From the NCBI RefSeq assembly GCF_004123145.1, contig NZ_SDKC01000001.1, positions 27,501 through 91,500 of the forward strand: DNA of 64,000 nt, in the 5' to 3' direction. The DNA comes from Blautia faecicola. Lineage in GTDB: Bacteria; Bacillota; Clostridia; Lachnospirales; Lachnospiraceae. How positions within the stretch are numbered: position 1 is the first letter of the stretch; each line of letters starts with the position of its first letter. The notes below the pieces were generated by a model. That model was not told the origin of the DNA. It did no database searches and was given only the letters and a program-made list of their open reading frames with translations. Below are positions 48,031 to 57,693 of this stretch, piece after piece. The translations under genes were made by a program, and so were the position numbers.

Positions 48031-48049
48031 AAAGCAAAGAGGTTATTTG

Positions 48050-48622
48050 GTGTCTCGAAGCCTGTTCTGTTATATCATTTCTGACAGCGAACTACGGGCA
48101 ACGGTGGAAAAAGTATACGGGGATCATACGGATGATGTGATTACTGCATTTACAAAAGCATATCCGGAGAAAAATGTGCTGGAGCTGTTATCCATCGACC
48201 GTGCGATGCGGGAAGCCTCCGTGCGTGTGGCAAAACTTTTTGCACAGGGATCCGGGAAAGCATATCTGTATAACTTTATTTTTGAATTCCCGTTCCATCA
48301 TGGAAAAACCGCATGGCGCTGCGCGGATATCCCGTTTTTCTTTGGTAATACCGAACTGGTGGAATCCTGTGGAATCCCGGAGGTGGCGGAGAAACTCGAA
48401 GATGAAATCTTCGGGGCACTGTTGCATTTTGCACGGACAGGAGAACCGGGAACGGAGATCCTGCCATGGCCGGCAGTCACACCGGAGGATGTTCCGACGA
48501 TAACGTTCGACCGGGAAAGCCGGGTACGCCATAATTATGATGACGAAGTATCTGCGGAAATCAATAAAGTGCTGCCGCCGTTCAGCTTTGCGGATATGAC
48601 AGGGGAAGATATTCAACATTAA
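48050..48622 (+). pseudogene. type-B carboxylesterase, 3' remnant
   Basis: An open frame from 48011 codes 203 residues, but only the part from about 48050 is a carboxylesterase. It corresponds to the last third of a roughly 500-residue enzyme of the para-nitrobenzyl esterase type (VAKLFAQGSGKAYLYNF, ADIPFFFGNTEL, FARTGEPG). The nucleophile serine and the whole N-terminal part are absent. At the place of the catalytic histidine the sequence reads AWRCADIP with CGC (Arg), one transition away from CAC (His). It is a dead fragment, ending at a good terminator. Confidence 0.8.
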
Positions 48623-48637
48623 AAAATAACAAAAAGG

Positions 48638-48691
48638 AATGCCAATGTTCTTTTGTGAAGAAATTCATGGAAAAACATTGGCATTTTTTTA
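48638..48691 (+). terminator. terminator after the esterase remnant
   Basis: AATGCCAATGTT pairs with AACATTGGCATT, followed by seven T. Confidence 0.9.
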
Positions 48692-48822
48692 TTTAATATT
48701 CCTATTTGACATACCAGATATAGTAGGAACAAAAAAAATACCACGACATATTGATAAAAAATATCGTTATATGAGAAAAGTTCGTTAAAATAACAACAAA
48801 TAAGCGAAAAACAAAATGTTTA

Positions 48823-48877
48823 TTGTGCAAAATGATAAAATGAAGTATAATGGTGATAGTGACATCTGTGCAAAATG
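48823..48877 (+). promoter_or_regulatory. hydrogenase operon promoter with TGTGCAAAATG repeats
   Basis: TATAAT at 48846-48851 has TTGTGC at 48823-48828 with a 17-base spacer. TGTGCAAAATG occurs at 48824-48834, overlapping the -35, and again at 48867-48877, downstream of the -10. The paired direct repeats on both sides of the start suggest a regulator-binding site of unknown identity. The 48692-48822 stretch upstream is AT-rich without genes. Confidence 0.55.
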
Positions 48878-48993
48878 CAAAAACGAGTGACAGCGATATG
48901 GAGGTTGAAACTGCAATTCGCGCAAAACTGTTCAGAGGGGAAACTGAGCAGGTACGGAAAGTTATCGAAAATCAAAAAAGGGCAATGAAGTGA
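48850..48993 (+). CDS. possible 47-residue leader ORF
   Basis: An ATG-started frame runs to a TGA just at the Shine-Dalgarno of hydC (AAAGGAGG at about 48993-49000). The product would be a small charged protein (ending VRKVIENQKRAMK). The ATG overlaps the -10 box, so it could be translated from this promoter only if an internal ATG (for example at 48898) or an upstream transcript is used. Its end position could couple translation to hydC. I do not recognise it. Confidence 0.3.
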   Translation: MVIVTSVQNAKTSDSDMEVETAIRAKLFRGETEQVRKVIENQKRAMK

Positions 48994-49007
48994 AAGGAGG
49001 AAACTAC

Positions 49008-49487
49008 ATGCTGGATCAATCTTATTACCAGAAAACGGATGAGATTATCGAACACTACGGCCGCAAGGCAGCTTCCCTGATTCCGATCATGCAGGATATT
49101 CAGGCAGAATATCGTTATCTGCCGGGAGAACTGCTTACTTATGTGGCAAAAGAAATCGGAGTCAAAGAGGCAAAAGCCTACAGTGTGGCGACATTCTATG
49201 AAAACTTTTCCTTTGAACCGAAAGGAAAATACGTGATCAAGGTCTGTGACGGAACAGCCTGTCATGTAAGAAAATCCATGCCGGTAAAAGAAGCTTTGAT
49301 GAAAGAACTGGGACTCAGTAATAAGAAACACACAACGGATGATATGTTATTTACCGTAGAGACCGTATCCTGTCTGGGGGCTTGTGGACTGGCGCCGACT
49401 CTGACCGTGAATGACGAAGTACATCCGAAGATGACACCGGAAAAAGCTATCGAGCTGTTAAATGAATTGAGAGGAGAAAGCGTATGA
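49008..49487 (+). CDS. hydC: NADH-dependent bifurcating [FeFe] hydrogenase, subunit C (NuoE-like)
   Basis: The thioredoxin-like [2Fe-2S] subunit of the HydABC complex. It passes electrons between the flavin subunit HydB and the hydrogenase HydA in the cytoplasm. Four cysteines bind the cluster in CDGTAC...SCLGAC, counted as 80, 85, 122 and 126 when numbered from this ATG. The ATG at 49008 (MLDQSYYQKTDEI) follows AAAGGAGG at a workable distance; a codon at 48990 overlaps that site. The stop overlaps the hydB start by 4 bases. Length of about 160 residues is normal for NuoE-type subunits. Confidence 0.93.
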   Translation: MLDQSYYQKTDEIIEHYGRKAASLIPIMQDIQAEYRYLPGELLTYVAKEIGVKEAKAYSVATFYENFSFEPKGKYVIKVCDGTACHVRKSMPVKEALMKELGLSNKKHTTDDMLFTVETVSCLGACGLAPTLTVNDEVHPKMTPEKAIELLNELRGESV

Positions 49488-51355
49488 GTATAAATTGCCG
49501 TGAAGATCTGTTAAACAGACAGGCAAAGGTAAATGAAGAAATCAAATCGTATACCTGTCGCGTTCTTGTCTGTTCCGGTACCGGCTGTATCGCATCCGGT
49601 GCTCAGAAAATTTATGAAGAAATGGAAATCCTGTGTCGTGATATCGACGGTGTCACCGTGGAGATGCAGAAAGATGTTCCACATATCGGAGTCATCAAAA
49701 CAGGTTGTCAGGGTCTGTGTGAACTGGGACCTCTGATGCGTATCGAACCATATAACTATCAGTATGTACATGTACAGCCGGAAGACTGTAAAGAGATCGT
49801 GGAGCGCACGATCCTGGAAGGACAGCCGGTAGAGAGACTGTTCTACCGTGATCATGAGACCGTCTGTCCGCATCCGGACGATATTCCGTTCCTGAATCAG
49901 CAGACACGTATCGTTCTGGAAAACTGTGGAAAGATCGACGCAGAGTCGATTGACGAATATATCGCAGCCGGTGGATATCAGGCACTGGCCAAAGCACTTG
50001 GCTCCATGACCCCGCAGGATGTTATCGAAGAAGTTACAAAATCAGGACTTCGCGGACGTGGCGGTGCGGGATTCCCTGCAGGAAAAAAATGGTCACAGGT
50101 AGCCCGTCAGAAAGAAAAAGTACGATATGTGGTGTGTAACGGTGATGAGGGTGATCCGGGTGCGTTCATGGATGGTTCTGTAATGGAAGGTGATCCGTAT
50201 AAGATGATCGAAGGTATGACCATCGCCGCTTATGCAGTAGGTGCAGAAGACGGATATATCTACGTGCGTGCAGAGTATCCATTATCCGTAAAACGTCTGC
50301 GCATGGCGATCGAACAGGCAGAGGCAAATGGTCTGTTAGGTGATCATATCCTTGGTTCGGATGTGAACTTCCATCTGCATATCAACCGTGGTGCAGGTGC
50401 TTTTGTATGTGGTGAGGGATCGGCTCTGACGGCATCCATCGAAGGAAACAGAGGTATGCCGCGTGTAAAACCACCGCGTACCGTTGAAAAAGGTCTGTGG
50501 GAAAAACCGACCGTGCTGAATAACGTAGAAACATATGCCAATGTACCGAAGATCATTCTGGAAGGTGCAGACTGGTTCCGTACCATCGGTACCGAGGGAA
50601 GCCCGGGAACAAAGACATTCTCTCTGACCGGTGCCATTGAAAATACCGGTTTGATCGAAGTGCCTATGGGAACAACACTTCGTCATATTATTTATGATAT
50701 CGGCGGCGGACTCAAGAGTGGTGCTGCTTTCAAGGGCGTACAGATCGGCGGACCGTCCGGCGGATGTCTGATCCTGGATCAGCTGGATGCGCCTCTGGAC
50801 TTTGATTCGGTAAAGAAACTGGATGCCATCATGGGATCCGGTGGACTGGTAGTCATGGATGAAAACACCTGTATGGTAGAGGTAGCCCGTTTCTTTATGA
50901 ACTTTACCCAGCGTGAAAGCTGTGGAAAATGTGTTCCGTGCCGAGAGGGAACCAAACGTATGCTGGAGATCCTGGAGCGGATCGTAGACGGCAAGGGTGA
51001 GATGTCAGATCTCGATGAGCTGGAAGAACTGGCGCACATGGTACAGAGTATGGCTCTGTGCGGTCTTGGAAAGAGTGCACCGCTTCCGGTCATCAGTACA
51101 TTAAACCGGTTCAGGGATGAGTACGAAGAGCATATCCGGGATAAAAAATGCCGTGCGAAAGTCTGTACAGCACTCCGTAAGTTCCATATCAATCCGGAAT
51201 TCTGTATCGGATGTGGAAAATGTGCGAAGAACTGTCCGGCAGGAGCGATTACCGGAGCTATCAAGCATCCGCATCAGATCGACAACGATCTGTGTATCAA
51301 GTGTGGTGCCTGTAAAGATAACTGTAACTTTAATGCTGTATATGTGGAAATGTAG
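49484..51355 (+). CDS. hydB: bifurcating [FeFe] hydrogenase, subunit B (NuoF-like, FMN/NADH)
   Basis: The 623-residue flavin subunit that binds NAD(H) and splits electrons between NADH and ferredoxin. An N-terminal thioredoxin-like [2Fe-2S] domain has Cys30, 35, 75 and 79. The NuoF core carries GLRGRGGAGFPAGKKW and NGDEGDPGAFMDGS for NADH and FMN. ESCGKCVPCREGT binds a [4Fe-4S] cluster. Two ferredoxin-type clusters close the protein (CIGCGKCAKNCPAG and CIKCGACKDNCNF). This domain set is that of HydB rather than complex I NuoF. It is translationally coupled to hydC and followed by hydA. Confidence 0.95.
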   Translation: MSINCREDLLNRQAKVNEEIKSYTCRVLVCSGTGCIASGAQKIYEEMEILCRDIDGVTVEMQKDVPHIGVIKTGCQGLCELGPLMRIEPYNYQYVHVQPEDCKEIVERTILEGQPVERLFYRDHETVCPHPDDIPFLNQQTRIVLENCGKIDAESIDEYIAAGGYQALAKALGSMTPQDVIEEVTKSGLRGRGGAGFPAGKKWSQVARQKEKVRYVVCNGDEGDPGAFMDGSVMEGDPYKMIEGMTIAAYAVGAEDGYIYVRAEYPLSVKRLRMAIEQAEANGLLGDHILGSDVNFHLHINRGAGAFVCGEGSALTASIEGNRGMPRVKPPRTVEKGLWEKPTVLNNVETYANVPKIILEGADWFRTIGTEGSPGTKTFSLTGAIENTGLIEVPMGTTLRHIIYDIGGGLKSGAAFKGVQIGGPSGGCLILDQLDAPLDFDSVKKLDAIMGSGGLVVMDENTCMVEVARFFMNFTQRESCGKCVPCREGTKRMLEILERIVDGKGEMSDLDELEELAHMVQSMALCGLGKSAPLPVISTLNRFRDEYEEHIRDKKCRAKVCTALRKFHINPEFCIGCGKCAKNCPAGAITGAIKHPHQIDNDLCIKCGACKDNCNFNAVYVEM

Positions 51356-51370
51356 GAAGGAGGGTGTCTT

Positions 51371-53062
51371 ATGAGTCATATGATCATCGATGGAAGAAAA
51401 GTTGAATTTACGGATGAAAAAAATGTCCTGTCAGTGATCCGAAAGGCGGGTATCAATATCCCGACACTGTGTTACCACTCCGAGCTTTCCACATTTGGTG
51501 CCTGTCGTCTGTGTACCGTGGAAGATGACAGAGGAAAGATGTTTGCATCCTGTTCGGAAGAGCCGAGAGACGGCATGGTGATCCATACCAATTCCGGACG
51601 TATCAGAAAATACAGAAAACTCATCGTGGAACTGCTTCTGGCAGCACACTGCCGTGACTGTACCACCTGTGTAAAGAGTGGAGAATGTGTTCTGCAGGAA
51701 CTGGCACATCGTCTGGGGGTTGAAAATGTCCGGTTCCAGAATACGAGAGAACAGAGAGAACTGGATCTGAGTTCCCCGTCTCTGGTGAGAGATCCGAATA
51801 AATGTATCCTTTGCGGAAACTGTGTCCGTGCCTGTGAAGAACTGCAGGGTATCGGTGCTCTTGGATTTGCATTCCGTGGTACTGAAGCGATGGTTATGCC
51901 GGCGTTTGACCGGAAGATTTCCACGACGGACTGTGTAAACTGTGGTCAGTGTAGAGTATTCTGTCCGACCGGAGCTATTTCTATCCGAACCAATATGGAT
52001 GAAGTGTGGGAAGCTTTGGCAGATCCGGATGTGCGCGTGGTAGCTCAGGTAGCACCGGCTGTCCGTGTTGCAGTCGGCGACCATTACGGGCTGACCAAAG
52101 GAAAGAGCGTAATGGGTAAGATCGTCAATGCCCTGCACCTGATGGGCTTTGATGAAGTTTATGATACTTCTTTTAGTGCTGACCTGACAATTATGGAAGA
52201 AAGTGCAGAATTTCTGGACAGAATCCAGAAAGGGGAAAAGCTTCCGCTTCTGACTTCTTGTTGTCCGGCCTGGGTCAAATTCGTAACCGATCAGTACAAA
52301 GATTATATTCCGAACCTGTCCACCTGCCGTTCCCCACAGGGAATGCTTTCTGCAGTTATCAAAGAGTATTTCCGGGATCCGGAACATGCACAGGGCAAGA
52401 AGACTGTTATGGTTTCCATCATGCCATGTACTGCGAAGAAGGCGGAAGCTGTTCGTCCAAACAGCTTTACCAAGGGAGAACAGGATACAGATGTTGTTAT
52501 TACAACTACGGAACTGCTTCGTATGATCGATAATTTCGGTCTTGATTTTGCGGTTCTCGAACCGGAAGCTTGTGATATGCCGTTTGGATTCGGTTCCGGC
52601 GGCGGCGTGATCTTCGGTGTGACCGGTGGTGTGACTGAGGCAGTGCTTCGTCGCCTGACCAACGATCACAGCAAGGAAGCGATGCATGAGATCGCAGAGA
52701 GCGGTGTCCGTGGAGAAGAAGGTATCAAAGAGTTCTCTGTAGATTATCAGGGAACCGAAATCAAGATCTGTGTAGCCAGTGGTCTTGCCAATGCGAGAAA
52801 AGTTATGGATCAGGTAAAAAACGGGGAAAAAGAATATCATCTGATCGAGATCATGGCCTGTCGTCGTGGTTGTATCATGGGAGGCGGACAGCCGACCAGA
52901 GCCGGTGACAGAACAAAATCACTCCGTGCGAAAGGTCTGTACAACGCAGATAATACAACGATCATCAAGAAATCCGATGAGAACCCGCTGGTTCAGGAAC
53001 TGTACGCCGGATTATTAAAAGGCAAAGAACATGAACTGTTACATAACGAAAGTTATGAATAA
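51371..53062 (+). CDS. hydA: bifurcating [FeFe] hydrogenase, catalytic subunit A
   Basis: A 563-residue hydrogenase producing or consuming H2 at the H-cluster. Domains in order: a [2Fe-2S] domain (Cys34, 45, 48, 61), the His/Cys-ligated cluster (His93, Cys97, 100, 106), two [4Fe-4S] clusters in CILCGNCVRACE and CVNCGQCRVFCP, then the H-domain. The three signatures are intact: TSCCPAW (297-298), MPCTAKK (353) and MACRRGCIMGGGQP (497, 501), including the proton-transfer Cys297. It lacks the extra C-terminal [2Fe-2S] domain of some HydA proteins. It forms an operon with hydC and hydB. Confidence 0.96.
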   Translation: MSHMIIDGRKVEFTDEKNVLSVIRKAGINIPTLCYHSELSTFGACRLCTVEDDRGKMFASCSEEPRDGMVIHTNSGRIRKYRKLIVELLLAAHCRDCTTCVKSGECVLQELAHRLGVENVRFQNTREQRELDLSSPSLVRDPNKCILCGNCVRACEELQGIGALGFAFRGTEAMVMPAFDRKISTTDCVNCGQCRVFCPTGAISIRTNMDEVWEALADPDVRVVAQVAPAVRVAVGDHYGLTKGKSVMGKIVNALHLMGFDEVYDTSFSADLTIMEESAEFLDRIQKGEKLPLLTSCCPAWVKFVTDQYKDYIPNLSTCRSPQGMLSAVIKEYFRDPEHAQGKKTVMVSIMPCTAKKAEAVRPNSFTKGEQDTDVVITTTELLRMIDNFGLDFAVLEPEACDMPFGFGSGGGVIFGVTGGVTEAVLRRLTNDHSKEAMHEIAESGVRGEEGIKEFSVDYQGTEIKICVASGLANARKVMDQVKNGEKEYHLIEIMACRRGCIMGGGQPTRAGDRTKSLRAKGLYNADNTTIIKKSDENPLVQELYAGLLKGKEHELLHNESYE

Positions 53063-53219
53063 ATTTTAAAATCATATAACTCCTGGAACTATTCCGTATT
53101 TGCATAGGTAGAGGCGACCGGAACTGTTGAATTCTGACAGAACGGATGCTATTATTTTTGAGAAAATATTTCAAAAAGAAAATCTATGAAAAATGTATAA
53201 CGGAAAATCAGGAGGAAAA

Positions 53220-54741
53220 ATGAGAGGACTGTATTCATCCAAGACAGAAATCAGACACAAAATATTTACGGAGATTGCCCGTATGGCATACGAAGAGCAA
53301 TCTCCGGAGGAGGTACTGGAAGAACTTCCATATAAGATCATCCCGGGAGAGGTTGCAACTTACAGAGACAGTATTTTTCTGGAGCGGGCAGTCGTTGGTG
53401 AGCGTCTGCGTGTGGCAATGGGAATGTCGCTGAGAAAAATCACAGAGCATGCGCCAATCTCCAAAGGTGTGGAACCCAGTATTATAGAAGAAAAATATTA
53501 CGAACCGCCGCTTATCAATGTGATCAAATTCGCCTGCAATGCCTGTCCGGAGAAGAGAGTCATGACGACAGAAGGATGTCAGGGCTGTCTGGAACATCCA
53601 TGCGTGGAGGTCTGTCCGAAGAAGGCTGTCCATATGGAAGGTGGAAGATCTCATATTGATGAGTCTTCATGTATCAAATGTGGAAAGTGCGTGGAAGCCT
53701 GTCCGTATAATGCGATCATCAAACAGGAGCGTCCATGTACAAAAGCATGCGGAATGAATGCGATTGGTTCTGATGAATATGGAAGAGCGGAGATCGATCA
53801 GGAGAAATGTGTATCCTGCGGTCAGTGTCTGGTAAGCTGTCCGTTCAGTGCCATTGTGGATAAGGGGCAGATTTTTCAGACGATCATGGCGATAAAGAGC
53901 GAGACACCGGTTTATGCGATTCTTGCGCCGGCGATCGCAGGTCAGTTCCAGGATATGAAAAATACAAAGATCCGTGGCGCTTTTCAGGCACTGGGATTTA
54001 CCGATGTGAGAGAAGTTGCGATCGGAGCGGATCTGTGTACGGTGGAAGAGGCAAAGGATTTTCTGGAAGAAGTTCCGGAAAAACTGCCGTTCATGGCAAC
54101 ATCCTGTTGCCCGTCCTGGTCTATGATGGCGAAAAAACTGTTCCCGGAACAGGCAAAATGCATTTCCATGGCGCTGACGCCGATGGTTCTGACTGCGCGA
54201 CTGATCAAACAGAAAGAACCGGACTGCAAGATCGTCTTTGTTGGTCCGTGTGCAGCGAAAAAAACTGGAGGCAAGCCGGAAGAGTATCCGCAGTTATGTG
54301 GATTTTGTACTGACATTTGAGGAAGTTGCCGGAATGTTTGATGCGAAAGGTGTGGACTGGAAGGATATTCCGGAAGGCGAACCTTTATTCCGTGCAAGTG
54401 CAGATGGACGCGGTTTTGCAGTCAGCGGAGGGGTTGCACAGGCTGTCGTACATGCGATAAAACGGATCGATCCGGAACGGGAAGTCAAAGTGGTCAATGC
54501 AGAAGGTCTGCAGAACTGCAAGAAGATGCTCCAGATGGCGAAAGCCGGTAAGTACAATGGCTATCTGCTGGAAGGAATGGCATGTCCTGGAGGATGTGTG
54601 GCCGGAGCAGGTACGCTGCAGGTGGTAAAAAAAGCAGCAGCAGCGCTGGAAAAGATGAAAGGTGAAGCATCCTTTACAGAATCTTCTGACTCCAAATATC
54701 AGTCAAGACTGGAGAGTCTGGAAAAGTTTGATGTGGAATAA
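53220..54741 (+). pseudogene. second [FeFe] hydrogenase, ferredoxin-type, with frameshift
   Basis: A monomeric hydrogenase of about 506 residues if read through. N-terminal cysteine clusters (CNACPEK, CQGCLEHPCVEVCPKK, CIKCGKCVEACP, CVSCGQCLVSCP) precede the H-domain with TSCCPSW, GPCAAKK and ACPGGC. The frame breaks at a run of seven A (54258-54264): upstream reads ...GPCAAKK then out of frame to a stop at 54320. Skipping one base continues with LEASRKSIRSYVDFVLTFEE to 54741. ATG 53220 is the likely start. It may be a mutation, a sequencing error or slippage. The signatures resemble group B enzymes of unknown function. Confidence 0.85.
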
Positions 54742-54838
54742 CATACAGATACTACAGCTACAGAGAGCAGAATTTTCTGCTCTCTGTATTGAAAAGAAGC
54801 AGGCACAGAAAGTGCAGATATAAGGGAGTAGGTGGAAC

Positions 54839-55078
54839 ATGAACAGAATTGCCGTGATTGGAATTATCGTGGAAGAACCACAGGAAGTCGAGAAACTCAA
54901 CCAGCTGCTTCATGAATATGGAAGTTATATTATAGGAAGAATGGGGATTCCCTACCGGGAGAGAAAGATTCATGTGATCAGCATCGCGATGGATGCACCG
55001 CAGGATACGATCAATGCCCTGACCGGAAAGATCGGAAGACTGGAAGGAATTTCTGCAAAAGCAGTTTACTCGAAATAG
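54839..55078 (+). CDS. TM1266-type iron-only hydrogenase system protein
   Basis: A 79-residue ACT-like protein (RIAVIGIIVEEPQEVEKLNQLLHEY..., IHVISIAMDAP, IGRLEGISAKAVYSK) of the family regularly found in [FeFe] hydrogenase maturation loci. It probably binds a small ligand and regulates, but its role is not established. The ATG follows AAGGGAGTAGGTGGAAC. It is encoded 9 bases before hydE, so it is likely made with the maturases. Confidence 0.88.
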   Translation: MNRIAVIGIIVEEPQEVEKLNQLLHEYGSYIIGRMGIPYRERKIHVISIAMDAPQDTINALTGKIGRLEGISAKAVYSK

Positions 55079-55087
55079 GAGACATGC

Positions 55088-56134
55088 ATGAACAGAGACA
55101 TACTGAGTAAGATCGAACAGGAGCAGATGATCAGCCGTGAGGAGCTGGAAGAACTGCTGACGACAACCGATCAGGAACTGATCGAGGAACTGTACCGGCG
55201 GGCGAGAGCGACAGCCGGGAAATATTATGGAAAAGAGATCTACCTGAGGGGGCTGATCGAATTTACCAATTATTGCAAAAATAACTGTTATTACTGTGGG
55301 ATCCGCTGTGGCAATGAAAAAGCGCAGAGATATCGGCTGACCATGGATCAGATCCTTTCGTGCTGTGAAAGCGGATGGGAACTTGGTTTTCGGACCTTTG
55401 TACTCCAGGGAGGAGAAGATCCTTATTATACCGATGAGCGGATCTGTACGATCACAAAAGAAATCAAGAAACGATATCCGGACTGTGCGGTGACGTTATC
55501 GATCGGAGAGAAAGAACGGGCAAGCTATCAGGCGTATTTTGACGCGGGGGCTGACCGGTATCTGCTTCGGCATGAGACGGCAGATGAGGTGCATTATCAG
55601 AAACTTCATCCGTCACAGATGTCACTGGCACACAGAAAAGAGTGTCTGAGGGAACTGAAGGAGATCGGATATCAGACAGGGTGTGGCTTTATGGTAGGAT
55701 CGCCGGGACAGACGCTGGATACCTTATATGAGGATCTGGTGTTTATCAAAGAACTCCAACCGGAGATGGTGGGAATCGGACCGTTTATTCCCCATCAGGA
55801 TACCCCATTTGCAGAAGAAAAGGCAGGAACGCTGGAAGATACCTTACGGCTTCTGGCAATCATCCGGCTGATTCATCCGATGGTACTGCTGCCATCCACC
55901 ACTGCACTCGGAACGATCCATCCGATGGGAAGAGAAAAGGGAATTCTGGCAGGAGCCAACGTGGTGATGCCAAACCTGTCACCGGTTCAGGTGAGGGACA
56001 AATACACACTGTACGACAATAAGATCTGTACGGGAGAGGAAGCGGCAGAATGTCGCGGCTGTCTGGAACGGCGCGTGGCTGCGGTCGGCTACCGGTGTGT
56101 GACGGATCGCGGAGACAGTGCAATGTGCCGGTAA
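55088..56134 (+). CDS. hydE: [FeFe] hydrogenase H-cluster radical SAM maturase HydE
   Basis: A 348-residue radical SAM enzyme that helps build the dithiomethylamine part of the H-cluster. The SAM-binding [4Fe-4S] motif is CX3CX2C at Cys63, 67 and 70 (NYCKNNCYYC). TFVLQGGED follows as the SAM-contact segment, and the biotin-synthase-like barrel continues to GAN and a Cys-containing tail. The RBS TAGGAGACATGC lies before the ATG. It is followed by hydG after about 80 bases. Confidence 0.95.
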   Translation: MNRDILSKIEQEQMISREELEELLTTTDQELIEELYRRARATAGKYYGKEIYLRGLIEFTNYCKNNCYYCGIRCGNEKAQRYRLTMDQILSCCESGWELGFRTFVLQGGEDPYYTDERICTITKEIKKRYPDCAVTLSIGEKERASYQAYFDAGADRYLLRHETADEVHYQKLHPSQMSLAHRKECLRELKEIGYQTGCGFMVGSPGQTLDTLYEDLVFIKELQPEMVGIGPFIPHQDTPFAEEKAGTLEDTLRLLAIIRLIHPMVLLPSTTALGTIHPMGREKGILAGANVVMPNLSPVQVRDKYTLYDNKICTGEEAAECRGCLERRVAAVGYRCVTDRGDSAMCR

Positions 56135-56215
56135 AAACCGGAAAGCAATACTAATTGGAAAGATTGCGGCGAAATAAAAGACGCAGCCTGACCAAAAAGA
56201 AAGGAAGAGAGACTT

Positions 56216-57637
56216 ATGTATAATCCAAAATCATTGAAAGCCGAGGAATTTATCTCAGATGAAGAGATCAGAGAGACCCTGGCTTATGCAGATGCAAATA
56301 AAGACAACGTGGAACTGATCGACCAGATCCTTGCGAAAGCAAAGGAATGTAAAGGACTGACACACAGAGAGGCTTCTGTGTTGCTGGCTTGTGAGATGCC
56401 GGACAAGATTCAGGAAATGTATGAACTTGCGGCAGAGATTAAAAAAGAATTTTACGGAAACCGGATCGTGCTTTTTGCACCGTTGTATCTGTCCAATTAC
56501 TGTATCAACGGCTGTGTATACTGTCCGTATCATAAAAAGAATACACATATCGCCCGGAAAAAACTGACCCAGGAAGAGATTGTAAAAGAAGTGACAGCTC
56601 TGCAGGATATGGGACATAAACGACTGGCGATCGAGGCAGGAGAAGATCCGGAAAACAATCCGATCGAATATATTCTGGAGTCTATCAAAACGATTTACAG
56701 TATCAAACATAAAAACGGAGCTATCCGCCGTGTGAACGTAAATATTGCGGCGACCACCGTGGAAAATTACCGAAAATTAAAAGAAGCCGGAATCGGAACT
56801 TATATTCTGTTCCAGGAAACATATCACAAAAAGAGCTACGAAGAACTGCATCCGAAGGGACCGAAACACAACTATGCATATCATACCGAAGCCATGGACC
56901 GTGCGATGGAAGGCGGTATCGATGATGTGGGTCTTGGTGTGCTGTTTGGACTGGAACTTTATCGTTATGAATTTGCAGGGCTTTTGATGCACGCAGAACA
57001 TCTGGAAGCTGTACACGGTGTGGGACCGCATACGATCAGTGTACCACGTATCAAACATGCGGACGATATCGATCCAACGGTATTTGATAACAGTATCAGT
57101 GATGACATTTTTGCAAAAATCTGCGCGCTGATCCGTATCGCAGTGCCGTATACCGGTATGATCATCTCTACCAGAGAGAGTCAGGCAGTTCGTGAAAAAG
57201 TACTTCCGTTGGGTGTCTCTCAGATCAGTGGTGCGTCAAAGACGAGTGTTGGTGGATACGATACACCGGAGACGGAAGATGAGGTTACTTCTGCACAGTT
57301 TGATGTCAGTGACCAGAGAACGCTGGATGAGATCGTGCAGTGGTTAATGGGAATGGGAGATATCCCGAGCTTCTGCACCGCCTGTTACCGCGCCGGAAGA
57401 ACCGGCGACCGTTTCATGTCCCTGTGCAAGAGCAAACAGATTCTCAACTGCTGTCATCCGAACGCACTGATGACACTGATGGAGTATCTGCAGGACTACG
57501 CATCACCGAAGACAAAAGAAATCGGTATGAAACTGATCGAAAAAGAACTGGACAATATCCCAAGCGAGAAAGTCCGCAGAATCGCAGAAGAACACCTGCG
57601 GGATATTGAAAACGGACAGAGAGATTTCCGGTTCTAA
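56216..57637 (+). CDS. hydG: [FeFe] hydrogenase H-cluster radical SAM maturase HydG
   Basis: HydG cleaves tyrosine to supply CO and cyanide for the H-cluster. The 473-residue protein has the radical SAM motif CX3CX2C at Cys96, 100 and 103 (NYCINGCVYC). The C-terminal auxiliary-cluster motif is Cys387, 390 and 404 in CTACYRAGRTGDRFMSLC. Both clusters are intact and length is typical. The ATG follows AAAGGAAGAGAGACTT. Confidence 0.96.
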   Translation: MYNPKSLKAEEFISDEEIRETLAYADANKDNVELIDQILAKAKECKGLTHREASVLLACEMPDKIQEMYELAAEIKKEFYGNRIVLFAPLYLSNYCINGCVYCPYHKKNTHIARKKLTQEEIVKEVTALQDMGHKRLAIEAGEDPENNPIEYILESIKTIYSIKHKNGAIRRVNVNIAATTVENYRKLKEAGIGTYILFQETYHKKSYEELHPKGPKHNYAYHTEAMDRAMEGGIDDVGLGVLFGLELYRYEFAGLLMHAEHLEAVHGVGPHTISVPRIKHADDIDPTVFDNSISDDIFAKICALIRIAVPYTGMIISTRESQAVREKVLPLGVSQISGASKTSVGGYDTPETEDEVTSAQFDVSDQRTLDEIVQWLMGMGDIPSFCTACYRAGRTGDRFMSLCKSKQILNCCHPNALMTLMEYLQDYASPKTKEIGMKLIEKELDNIPSEKVRRIAEEHLRDIENGQRDFRF

Positions 57638-57693
57638 AAAGAACAAAGCGACTGTTTGAACGCTGAAATAAGCGGGAAACACAGTCGGAAAAT

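Noticed and set aside
48011-48049. ATG at 48011 as the start of a short esterase
   Set aside because: The first 13 codons come from the Rpn-type leader, no RBS is present and the catalytic serine region is missing.
48765-48800. Rex-like site (GTTAAAATAAC and GATAAAAAATATC) upstream of hydC
   Set aside because: Half-site spacing and sequence do not fit the TTGTTAANNNNTTAACAA type closely enough.
53096-53160. Lysine-riboswitch-like bases (ATAGGTAGAGGCG) before the second hydrogenase
   Set aside because: Only about 60 bases follow and the other conserved junction elements are missing; the downstream gene has no link to lysine.
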